From Plasmopara viticola (Eukaryota > Oomycota > Peronosporomycetes > Peronosporales > Peronosporaceae), in the NCBI GenBank assembly GCA_001695595.3, contig MBPM02000040.1, positions 124,001 through 188,000 of the forward strand: a stretch of 64,000 nt of DNA. Direction: 5' to 3'. Position 1 is the first letter of the stretch, and the number at the start of each line of letters is the position of its first letter. The notes beneath the pieces were generated by a model, which had not been told where the DNA came from, ran no database searches, and saw nothing but the letters and a program-made list of their open reading frames with translations. The translations under genes and the position numbers were made by a program. Shown in pieces: positions 55,530 through 64,000 of this stretch.

Positions 55530-56429
55530 CTAAAGCGCCGATAGCTGTATAATCTGTTGGAGCGTAAATGTTTGCCCCGCTGGAAGTTTTTGCTGCTCGC
55601 TGACACGACCCGGTTCGACGCAGAGCATGGTCAAGAACTCCTTGTCCCCAAAGTCGCTCATGCCCTTCGCCTTGTCGATCCACGGATTCCACACGACGAT
55701 GTCGCTCTGCTGAACCGTGTCGATTGCACTGCTTTTGATGAAAGCCTCCTTCTCAATCGTCACAACTCTCTTTTTGCCATCTGAACGCTTCATGTGCACC
55801 ACAATAGGCGACGGGGCATTGGAGTAAACACTGTCGGTCTCTTGGTCAAAGATCAACTCATCACGCTCCTCAGTCTTTTCGCTCCCTGCGACTTTGTCGT
55901 AGTACTTCAGGCCTTTGAGACCCTTGACTACGACAGCTCCATCACGTACGTCATCGGCCGATAGATACGTGTGTAGCAGCGCCTGAAAGGCCACTTCACT
56001 CTTTGACTGATTTTGAATATGGATGGCTGTCGCCAGCGCGTTGGGAAAAAGCTTGACCGTGTACAGGAGACTGAAATCGTGTGGGTACATGGTCTTTATC
56101 TCGTGGGATACATCAAGGGCAAAAGTGGCAACGGTGGGCATGTGCTCGTCACCACCACACTCGTCCAATTGAACCAGTTTCCAATTGTTAACGCGTGCAA
56201 AGCCGTGATTGGGGAAACCCTCCACGGCGCCGAAAACTGGGAACACGAGCGGAATGCCACCGCGGATCGGCTTGCTGCCGTCTAACAAGGCTTTTGCCGA
56301 TAAAAATAGCACATTGCGATGGGGCTCGTTCGCCGCGTAAAATGACGTTACCGTCGCTCCGTACAAGTGCACCTCAGCGCGCGATCCAGACGGATGGCGT
56401 AGTTCAATGACCGGCGTCTCAGCCTTCAT
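55530..56429 (-). CDS. Glucose-6-phosphate 1-epimerase
   Basis: This is a cytosolic hexose-6-phosphate mutarotase of the aldose 1-epimerase superfamily (EC 5.1.3.15). It interconverts the alpha and beta anomers of glucose 6-phosphate. The gene is one exon of 299 aa from ATG 56429. Family signatures are present: RGGIPLVFPVFG (residues 56-67), FPNHGFAR with catalytic His75, ALLHTYLSADD with a second conserved His, VVWNPWIDKA, and the late acid in MLCVEPGRV. Length equals that of yeast YMR099C-type enzymes. There is no signal peptide. Next to the ATG the 5' side carries a SINE-like insertion only about 60 bp away, so the promoter must be very short or lie within that repeat. Confidence 0.93.
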   Translation of the reverse strand: MKAETPVIELRHPSGSRAEVHLYGATVTSFYAANEPHRNVLFLSAKALLDGSKPIRGGIPLVFPVFGAVEGFPNHGFARVNNWKLVQLDECGGDEHMPTVATFALDVSHEIKTMYPHDFSLLYTVKLFPNALATAIHIQNQSKSEVAFQALLHTYLSADDVRDGAVVVKGLKGLKYYDKVAGSEKTEERDELIFDQETDSVYSNAPSPIVVHMKRSDGKKRVVTIEKEAFIKSSAIDTVQQSDIVVWNPWIDKAKGMSDFGDKEFLTMLCVEPGRVSEQQKLPAGQTFTLQQIIQLSAL

Positions 56430-56489
56430 GAGAAAATTTACTTCTTAACCAGATTTTTGGGCTATTATATAAAATATACACGTCGCGTT

Positions 56490-56822
56490 CGTTTTCGGAA
56501 AAGGTTGGGGTGACGCCCTCCTTCCAAGCGCGGGGGCTGAATCCTCGCGCGCTTCGGGCAGGTGCTCTCGGGCATCTGCAGGTCTCTAACGAGTCTCACC
56601 CTCGACGCGACGGTCTCCAGCACCAGAGCGCACCTGGGCTCTTACCAAGTCAGAAATTAACAAAATAATGGAAGACCCTCACGACCTCGGTGCTGGCTGC
56701 ACTGCCCGCCGAACGAGACCCGACGTATGCGGACACCGCTCTATGCCGTGGACTAGCCAGACTGAGCCTAGCACGTGCATAACTTGGCTACGCGATAACG
56801 TAATACAATACAATACAATACA
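56490..56822 (+). repeat. SINE-like retroposon, copy 2
   Basis: This is the same unit as 28870-29192, in the plus orientation, about 95 percent alike by eye. It starts near GTTTTCGGAAAAGGTTGGG and ends in repeated AATAC units, longer than in copy 1. A possible short target duplication is ATACAC (56475-56480 and again at the 3' end), but it is weak. It sits directly beside the inverted copy of the right-end repeat family and about 60 bp from the epimerase start. Confidence 0.75.
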
Positions 56823-56834
56823 CCATTTCAGAAA

Positions 56835-57622
56835 TATTCAGTCGCAAAGTAGGACAATTGCTGCGATATCGACAGGCAATTCCGCTGGAAGTCGACTCGC
56901 ACTCAAGCTAATGATCGGCGACGAACAGAACACCTCGCTGCTAACAAGGTGCAAGTCTGAAATTGAGTCTACCGGTTGAAAGCGGTCGATCGTACGAAGA
57001 ATTTGTGTTTCATTGCGCATCGCAGTAACAAGGACTTGGCTCCCACTGACAGAGCTCAAAGATGGACACGCCTAAGTGTCTTGACAATTCAATCGCAGTA
57101 GGAAATGGTCAAAATAGCATGTTTGCTTGGCTCAATTACACGCACGAGTTGTAAACGCACTGCCAATTTGCGACGGAGGCAGCACTGAAATAGAGCGTTT
57201 TCAAATCTTCATTCACCAAAATCAGATTGAGGCTGCTTGTCATAAAGTTGTCATTGTCGTGGCCGAGCAATGGACTGTTGTCCATCATAGGTCCTGATTC
57301 AATATATGATGATGCAACATTTATAAAACTGGCAACAAAAAACAACCGACACCGAACTAGGAGACAAAAAATTCGATCACCTGAGTCACCTCCGAGATCA
57401 CCTTTGGCTCGTACCGAATTAAAAAAAAATTGGAGCGCACTTTGTAAAACCACTTGATGGTCATTTGACCCACAGCGAGAAAACGATTTCTTCCTGTTCA
57501 GCCATGGGTTGCACACAACATTAATGGACGTATCCGCCATTCACATTTGCTCTAGGCACTTACTCTTTACCGTAATCTAGCAGTGTTTTATTGTGCAGAT
57601 ACCCGAAATTCTGCTGGTGTCT
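56835..57622 (-). repeat. Inverted single copy of the 0.8-kb repeat unit
   Basis: This is the reverse complement of the units in the array at 60456-62466, running from the segment with ACCAGCAGAATTTC through ATGGCGGATAC to GCAATTGTCC. It holds the least damaged version of the unit's ORF: 134 codons at 57540-57136 (starts MADTSINVVCNPWLNRKK). In the array this ORF is broken by frameshifts. I do not recognise the protein. A second 73-codon ORF lies at 57059-56838. Confidence 0.7.
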
Positions 57623-57834
57623 ACCGGAAGTCTCACTCTAGGACTAGCGCGGAGTGTTGGAAAGTATTCGGACTAATTTAAAACCGGCTCCCATATCTCC
57701 CATTACAGAACGGTTTTCTTTTGTTCAGCGGGGCATCCAGCCCACACACCCAATAAATTGAGGGTTGATAGGAATTTCACACATTTAATAGTTCACGTTA
57801 GTAAACTATTTCCGGCTGCCTTATTCTATATCGT

Positions 57835-57990
57835 ACAGGTTTCGAACCAAGCACCTCCGGCCTGTGTGGCATTCGAATCTCCGCCCTTTTGGACCAGTGC
57901 CTTACACTGGCGCCTCAGACCGCTTCACCAATCGACAAGTACCTAGCGGTAAGGAATCAAGCGACTAACCACTCGAGCCGCTAAGTCATT
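57835..57990 (-). repeat. tRNA-Leu-related repeat (SINE head or tRNA pseudogene)
   Basis: On the minus strand 57931-57866 resembles a tRNA-Leu. It has a D-arm-like TGAAGCGGTCTGAGGCG, an anticodon stem CCAGT/ACTGG closing a seven-base loop GTAAGGC (anticodon AAG), a variable-arm-like stretch, and GATTCGAATGCC in place of the T arm. The T stem and acceptor stem do not pair well, so it is not a functional tRNA. Further out are a second A-box-like element (CTCGAGTGGTTAG, near 57975) and a perfect B-box-like GGTTCGAAACC (57838-57848). This gives a dimeric tRNA-like layout, as in some SINEs. Confidence 0.5.
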
Positions 57991-60455
57991 TTTTCGAGAC
58001 GATGTTGTGTGAGCCTGTCACACTTCTAGTTAAGACTGCGCCTACACAATTCGATTATTTACCTGAGCCCTCGCCGGAATAGATCGGACCACGAATACGC
58101 ATGTGTCTGACGCGCAGTTTTTGCTGCTCAAAAAACATGATGGCTTTTAAGTCCCTACGAGGCGGCTTAATTTGCAGCTCTCCTACTGCTAAGCAGCTGA
58201 AAAGCAATACAGCACTCGAGCTTTACGGTCACAGCTTACGCTCCGATGTACGACAAGCACAGGCTTCCGTAGTCCCGGCGAGAGCGCCTGCTGCAAGGTC
58301 TAGGCCGGCAAAACCTTCAGATCGACGAAAAGGAGGAAGAAAAAGCCACTAAAGCGGCCATAATTGATGTTTAAACTCTCCCGAGCTAATAGTATGAAAC
58401 TCATTCCTGGAACTACTTAACCCGATCCTTAAAAATAATAGAGAGGCAACTGAGAGCTATATCACTCCCACAAACTTAAACTTTCGTTAGCGCAAATGTT
58501 GTCTTATCTCAAGGATAGATAGGAGCGTATATCTTCCACTCGTGAATATTTGAATGTAACGGCTTCCATTCCTGACGCACTACTTCTCTAACAGTTAAGG
58601 TTACTGTGTTCGTGTTTGGCCTTGGCCTGGCAAAAGTCAACTTTTTTTTAGTACGTCAAATGTGGATAACCGAATCGTTTTTTTGGAAAGTACAGCCACA
58701 GACAGGCTCGCTCCAAGAAAAATATATATAAGAAGTGCACTTTTTTGTCCAACGTAACCCAAGTAGCTATTTGCGAAGACCTGCTGGCTTGAGATTAGTC
58801 CCAACCGACTTCTGATCCGTCAAATGAAGCAATATTGGCTGCGGCAAGCAAAGAAACTTGATACGTGCTTATACCAAAAGTGGGTTTTTGTGTCGCCCAA
58901 GGGGTGTTAAATAGCCAGTAGAAGTTGCGCCATCAGGCTAAAAAATATTAATCACCAAATGGGCGGGGCACACTACTAGGGAGGAAGCGTGCCTTGAATT
59001 TAGGTGCGGATCAAATAGAAGTCAGGCCCTGAACGCAGGAAAACTCACGAAGAAAATGCAGCTGCGAAGGACTGCGGGTTGTACACACTAGTCTACGATG
59101 TTATATAAGACCATTTCGAGTCTTAATGTACTCAGGTGCGTCGACAACTTTTGCGCGGTGGCAAATGGTTGCAATTGCATAGCAAAGATCACCCGACGCT
59201 CCAACGAAGAGCAAAAAAACAAGTCAGTTTTGACTTGACTGGCTAAGGAGATCGTCGTGGACGTCTTTAGATCAACTCAAAACAATTGAGAATTTAAACA
59301 GCACCGAGTCGATTCTTATCATGACATGGACAAGGATAACTAGATTCTAAATATTTTAGACAAATCTTGGGTTGACTGGCGATAAAGTATTATATAGCTA
59401 ATCCGGCGCAGTACATTTTGGTGAGTCAGCTTCTCACCTGTATTGCACGTTCGGCATTGTTGGAAGAAAGCCTGGGCATTAAGTAGCACGTTCGGAATAA
59501 ATGGGATAGGTATCAGAGTAACGGACCAGACGGTGTCTTCAAATTCTATTTAAGTGGATATCCAAGGTCCGCAGACGCTTGAAATTGAGACTCAATGCGA
59601 AAAAACCAAATCACAGGTGTTTTACAAAGCGTCAACAACAATGTTCCTCGAGCAGGTATCATAAATCTTTGTAATCCACTAAAAAGCAACGTTGCACCAC
59701 CACCTGTTGGTATCAAAGGTCTACTACGCAAGGTGAGTTGCAAAGTACAACAACAGAACGGGCTATACACTTTTGCAGCAAATAAACGGAAATGAAACAA
59801 AAATCGATATTTAGGTGTCACAAAAGTCTTCGTGGCTGACAAAGGCACTTTACCACAGAGCCAAATTGCTCAGTCTATCACGGTAAATGTAGGCACACCT
59901 TAAAATGTTAAAGTTACCTAATTTAAAGAGGAATCACCGAGCTTTCCATCAAAAAATCAAAAATGTTGATAATAATGCCTGGCGATATAGGATTCTCGCG
60001 AAAATGTGAATCATCCTTCACGCTAGAAGTAAATGTCTTAGACCAGCCTTAGTTGCGCCCGGTCACATACGTCCTGAGAGATGTCAAGGATTTGGTATAT
60101 ATCTTATTAATGGTATATTCGGCTGTGGTTTCGAACTAACCACTATCAAGCTTCCATCCGGACAGAGTAATTCAGCGCTTGATTAGCGTTGTGTGAGGCG
60201 TGTCACAAGGCAATAGTCATTACCAGGAGAGCAATGCGAGTTCAATAAGGCATTTTTCGCCTCAAAATCGTAGAACGACAGTCAAAGCGCAACTTAGCGA
60301 ATACTACTTCGATTTTAGCGCTGAATTTTCAACGGCATCAGATACGTATAAGCAAACATCCCGGACGTGCAGACACGCGTTCGAAGCAGAACTTAGCAAT
60401 ATCGCTCCGTTTCAAGCGCTGACTCTTCCTGCCGCATCAGATACGTCCAAGTAAG
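57991..60455. other. Gene-poor repeat-rich stretch
   Basis: A plus-strand ORF at 58101-58352 (83 codons, basic C-terminus) and coding-like pieces at about 59595-59910 (including VTKVFVADKGTLPQSQIAQS) look like remnants of unidentified proteins interrupted by stops. No RNA gene was found. The region is probably decayed mobile DNA. Confidence 0.3.
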
Positions 60456-62466
60456 CTCCTTAATGACTACCAAGTGATTTTACAAAGTGCGCATCATTTT
60501 TATTTGCTTCGGTACGAGCCAAAGGTGATTACGGAGGTGACTCAGGTCACCGAACGTTTTGTTTCCAGTTTCGGAGTCGATTGTTTTGATTGAAATGCAC
60601 AGTAACACACGGTGAAGAGTAAGTGCCTATAGCAAACATAAATGGCGGACACATTCACTGGTGTTGTTTGCAACCCATGGTTGAACAGGAAGGAATCGAT
60701 TTCTTGCTGTGGGTCAAATGATCACCAAGCGGTTTTACATAGTGCACTCCAACTTTTTTGCTTTGGTACGAGCCGATGATGACTACGGAGGTGACTCAGG
60801 TGATCGGACTTTCTGTCTCCTAGTTTGGCGTCGGTCGCTTTGTGTTGCCAGTTTCAGAAATGTTGTATCGTCTTCTATTGAATCAGGAGCTATGGTGGAC
60901 AACAGTTTATTGCTCGGCCACGACAATGACAACTGTATGGCAAGCAATCTTAATCCGATCATGATTAATCAAGATGTGGAAACACTATTTCTCAGCGCCG
61001 CCTCCGTTGCAAATTGGCAGTGCGTTTACGACTCGTGGGTGTGATTGGGCCAAGCAAACATGCTGTTTTAACCATTTCCTATTGTGATTGAATTGTCAAG
61101 ACATTTAGACGTGTCCGTCTTTAAGCTCTGTCAGTGGGGGCCAACTCCTTGTCACTGCGATGCGCAATGGGGCACTAATTCTTCAGACGCTTGGCCGCTT
61201 TCATCGGCTAGACTCAATTTCAGATTTGCACCGTGTTTAAATCGAAGTGTTTTGTCCGCAGCAAATTTTTAGCTCAGGTGCAAGTCAACTTTCAGCGGAA
61301 TCGCCTGTCGATGTCGCAGCAATTGTCCTAGTTTGCGAATGATCAGTTTCTGATCAGCGACCAGCAGAATTTCTGTATCTTTCGGCGCTAGCCTTGATTT
61401 ACAGTAACACACTACTAGGTTACGGTAAAGAGTACGTGCCTTAAGCGAATATGAATGGCGGACACATCTACTGGTGGTATTTGCAACACATGCTTGAACA
61501 GAAAGAAATTGTTTTGTCGCTGTTGGCCAATTGACCGCCAAGTGCTTTTACATAGTGCGCTCCATAGTTTTTTGCTTCGGTACGAGCCAAAAGTGATTAC
61601 GAAGGTAACTCATGTGATCGAAGTTTTTGTCTCCTGGTTCGGCGTCGGTTATTTTGTGTCACCAATTCATAAATGTTCCATCGTTTATTGTTGTAGCAGG
61701 AGCTATGATGGACAACAGACTATTGCTCGGTCACGACAATGACAACTTTATGACAAGTAGCCTGAACCTGATTATGGTGAATCAAGATTTGGAAACACTC
61801 TTTAAGCGCCGCCTTCGTTGCAAATTGTCCTTTACAATTTGTGGGTGTGATTGGGCCAAGCAACCATGCTGTTTTGACCATTTCCTTCCGTGATCGAATT
61901 TTCAAGACATTCCGGTGTGTCGGTCTTTAAGCTCTGTCAGTGGAAACCAAGTTCTTGCCACTGCGATGCGCAATGAGGCACAAATTTTTTAGACGCTCGA
62001 CCGCTTTCATCGGCTAGACTCAATTTCAGATTTCGCACAATGAGGCACAATTCTTCAGACGCTCGACCGCTTTCATCGGGTAGATTCAATTTCAGATCTG
62101 CACCGTGTTTAAAGCAAAGTGTTTTGTCCGCAGCCCATTATTAGCTCAGGTGCAAGTCGACTTCCAGCGGAATTGCCAGTCGATGTCGCAGCAGTTATCC
62201 TAGTGTGCAAATGGGCAGTGACTAATCAGCGACCAGCATATTTTCGGTATCTTTCGGCGCTTGCCTTGATTGAAATGCACAGTAACACACTGCCAGATTA
62301 CGGTAAAGAGGAAGTGCCTCAAGCAAATGTGAATGGCGGACACGTCCACTAATGTTGTGTGCAACCCATGGCTGAACAGGAAGGTATTGCTTTCTCGCTG
62401 TGAGCCGAATGACCACCAAGTCGTTTGATAAAGTGCGCTCCAAATTCTTTTGCTTCGGTACGATCA
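60456..62466 (+). repeat. Tandem array of 0.81-0.88 kb units
   Basis: The segment ATGGCGGACAC recurs at 60642, 61455 and 62333, giving periods of 813 and 878 bp. The array begins and ends with partial units. Each unit carries the same order of landmarks: CACAGTAACACAC, ATGGCGGACAC, GAACAGGAAGG, CTTCGGTACGAGCC, GGACAACAG, CACGACAATGACAA, GGGCCAAGCAA, TCTTTAAGCTCTGTCAGTGG. The extra length of the second unit comes from a 66-bp internal duplication. ORFs inside are short and mutually frameshifted. An inverted copy sits at 56835-57622. The function is unknown. The array could be amplified mobile-element or satellite-like DNA. Confidence 0.75.
61965..62100 (+). repeat. 66-bp internal tandem duplication within the array
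   Basis: The segment containing GAGGCACAA...GACGCTCGACCGCTTTCATCGG...CTCAATTTCAGAT occurs twice in a row (about 61965-62034 and 62035-62100). It accounts for the difference between the 813-bp and 878-bp periods. Confidence 0.75.
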
Positions 62467-64000
62467 CCCCTGCACTCGTCGCCAACATCCCGTGCACAAG
62501 ATTTAAAATTAATGTGGTGATTAGCTTGTGTTTATAAGATGATACTTGCAGAAAAATACAGAAAGGACGTGATGCTTAACAACATGTGCGGGTGCGCGCT
62601 GTAAGCTGCATTGTATTTTTAAAGATGGACACTCAGACTCGGAAGAGGAGTTTGACATACCTTTTACTGTCTCAAGTACGTCTACGTATATGTAATGAGA
62701 GTGATGACTGGTACCACAAAGCTGTCAAGCTCCCTGGCGACGCTTAATTGTTGGGTCACTCGATCGTTCCGACCGTTAAAAGCTTCCTCCCAGACATAAT
62801 TTGACGATAGACCAGTCGGCTGAAGATAGAATTAAACCACATAAGGCACTTTGTTAAGTCATGAGGTCCAACAAACGTGATGCCAACCTTTTCGTGGCAG
62901 AGAAGCATTATGGCCTCAACTGCTTTGTAAGCCGTTTTGGCAAGTCACACGCTACGCGCTTAAAAGGGCCCAAAAAGCAATAAGCCTAGACAGCTGATCG
63001 CGCATTTTTGATCTTTTAAAATCGACATTGAATGAAGTTGGGAAAAAGAGCGCAGGAATGCATTGTATAGCATCAGAAACAGCCTTCAGCATGAAAAGCT
63101 CTTTAACTTTGCGTTACCTGGTAGCTGTCACTATGCATATCGGTATACATAAAGCACTTGTCGTGTACCGGGAGTCATCCTGCCTTTTATATAGGAAGAC
63201 AGCTGAAATATATGGTATTGGTCATCGGTCAGAGTATTAAAGAAAAATTGTAATTTGTTGATTTATTACCAAAGTTACTGCTACAATTGTGGCAAGAAAA
63301 TTATACCATTCAACCAGTTTTTTTCATGACTTTAGTATCGGCCTGTTGCTTTCAATCATCATCGTCATACTTTGGACGTGAACATGAATTCCTTCGCATG
63401 CAAGTCGCTATAACGCGCAAGAGCTGATCATTGTACCCGCCATTATGACCTTGTGGGTCCTCACAAAGGCGCTTCTGCATACATTAGCATTATTAGGCTA
63501 AGGGCTATCCTGGGATGGCCGCTGTGCTTTTTGCTCGTAATTCATTATCAATGACACATGACAGCAATAAATTTGAGGAGTTTAGAAACAGTATACAATT
63601 GATATGTTGGCATGATCCCATCATAGAGTATCGAGAGAATCGCGATTTATACACAATTCGCCAGATTTTTCATACAAGGATATTGTCATGCTTTTTAGCT
63701 GTCATCACAGCAAAAACCAAGTCAAGCTTTGGTAAGTCTCCCTGCCAATTTCTCATGTGCTCATTGAGCAGTGAGCACTGTTCATCATGAATAAATTAAG
63801 CTTTAGTTTGTCTCGTTTCCACTTTCCCAGATACCAACGTTGTTGAATTTCATCGAACCTGATGTCGTGTCTCACACGATCCAACTTCCATTGTCCACCT
63901 CATTTGAAATTTCTTTTCTTCAGCCGCACTCGATTCCTCTTTTCTACCGCAATAGCTGGAAATGATCGCACTCGCCATCATCTTTATTCTACATGCTGTG
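62467..64000. other. Gene-less right end of window
   Basis: About 1.5 kb of AT-rich sequence with only short unrecognised ORFs (63028-63240 and 63515-63790, plus). No RNA gene, repeat or promoter consensus could be supported. Confidence 0.4.

Noticed and set aside
57866..57931. Functional tRNA-Leu(AAG)
   Set aside because: The anticodon arm is good but the T stem and acceptor stem do not pair and no CCA-compatible end is present; treated as a repeat or pseudogene.
60456..62466. CRISPR-like or tandem gene array
   Set aside because: Units are over 800 bp, without short identical spacers, and the ORFs are mutually broken; it is a eukaryotic repeat array.

Overview
The window looks like nuclear DNA of a zoosporic oomycete, either a Plasmopara-like downy mildew or a Phytophthora relative. 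The case rests on four things: compact genes with short GT-AG introns of about 50-90 nt; oomycete-type core promoters (a TCATTYY initiator followed by a CA-rich flank) a few tens of bases upstream of start codons; remnants of Crinkler (CRN) effector genes; and many decayed eukaryotic mobile elements. An intact axonemal gene (CFAP45) suggests the organism still makes flagellated zoospores. Species cannot be fixed from sequence reading alone.

Layout. 0-6.3 kb: a hypothetical protein, then the replication helicase/nuclease DNA2 on the minus strand, with an apparent one-base frameshift inside the nuclease domain. 6.3-8.1 kb: a non-autonomous DNA transposon with long inverted repeats, ending next to the DNA2 promoter. 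8.1-21.7 kb: a gene-poor graveyard holding a Mutator-like relic, one small two-exon gene, a decayed Maverick/Polinton-type element (packaging ATPase plus capsid-like remnants), and two broken CRN-type NTPase fragments. 21.8-26.4 kb: a DUF676 lipase-like protein and the IMP-specific 5'-nucleotidase ISN1. 26.4-29.5 kb: a second sparse stretch with a SINE-like retroposon flanked by a 10-bp target duplication. 29.6-32.1 kb: an atypical Rab-like GTPase and a secreted Cu/Zn-SOD-like protein. 32-41 kb: a decayed LINE and AT-rich sequence. 40.9-56.4 kb: a dense gene island with an MLF-like protein, a PPEF-type phosphatase with EF hands, V-ATPase subunit A, NOB1, a CCDC177-like coiled-coil protein, the SPRTN protease, CFAP45 and glucose-6-phosphate 1-epimerase. 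56.5-64 kb: repeats, namely a second SINE copy in opposite orientation, a tRNA-like repeat, and a tandem array of 0.81-0.88 kb units with an inverted copy.

The genes do not form one pathway. They are housekeeping functions in genome maintenance (DNA2, SPRTN), ribosome assembly (NOB1), vacuolar acidification (V-ATPase A), purine and sugar-phosphate metabolism (ISN1, epimerase), signalling (PPEF, Rab-like) and the flagellum (CFAP45), packed into islands between repeat-rich blocks. This matches the two-compartment genome known for plant-pathogenic oomycetes. The most unusual items are the Polinton relic, the Rab-like GTPase with leucine in place of the catalytic glutamine, NOB1 carrying two CCCH zinc fingers, and the tandem/inverted repeat family at the right end. 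Exon boundaries were worked out by hand from frame, homology and splice-site consensus and have no transcript support.
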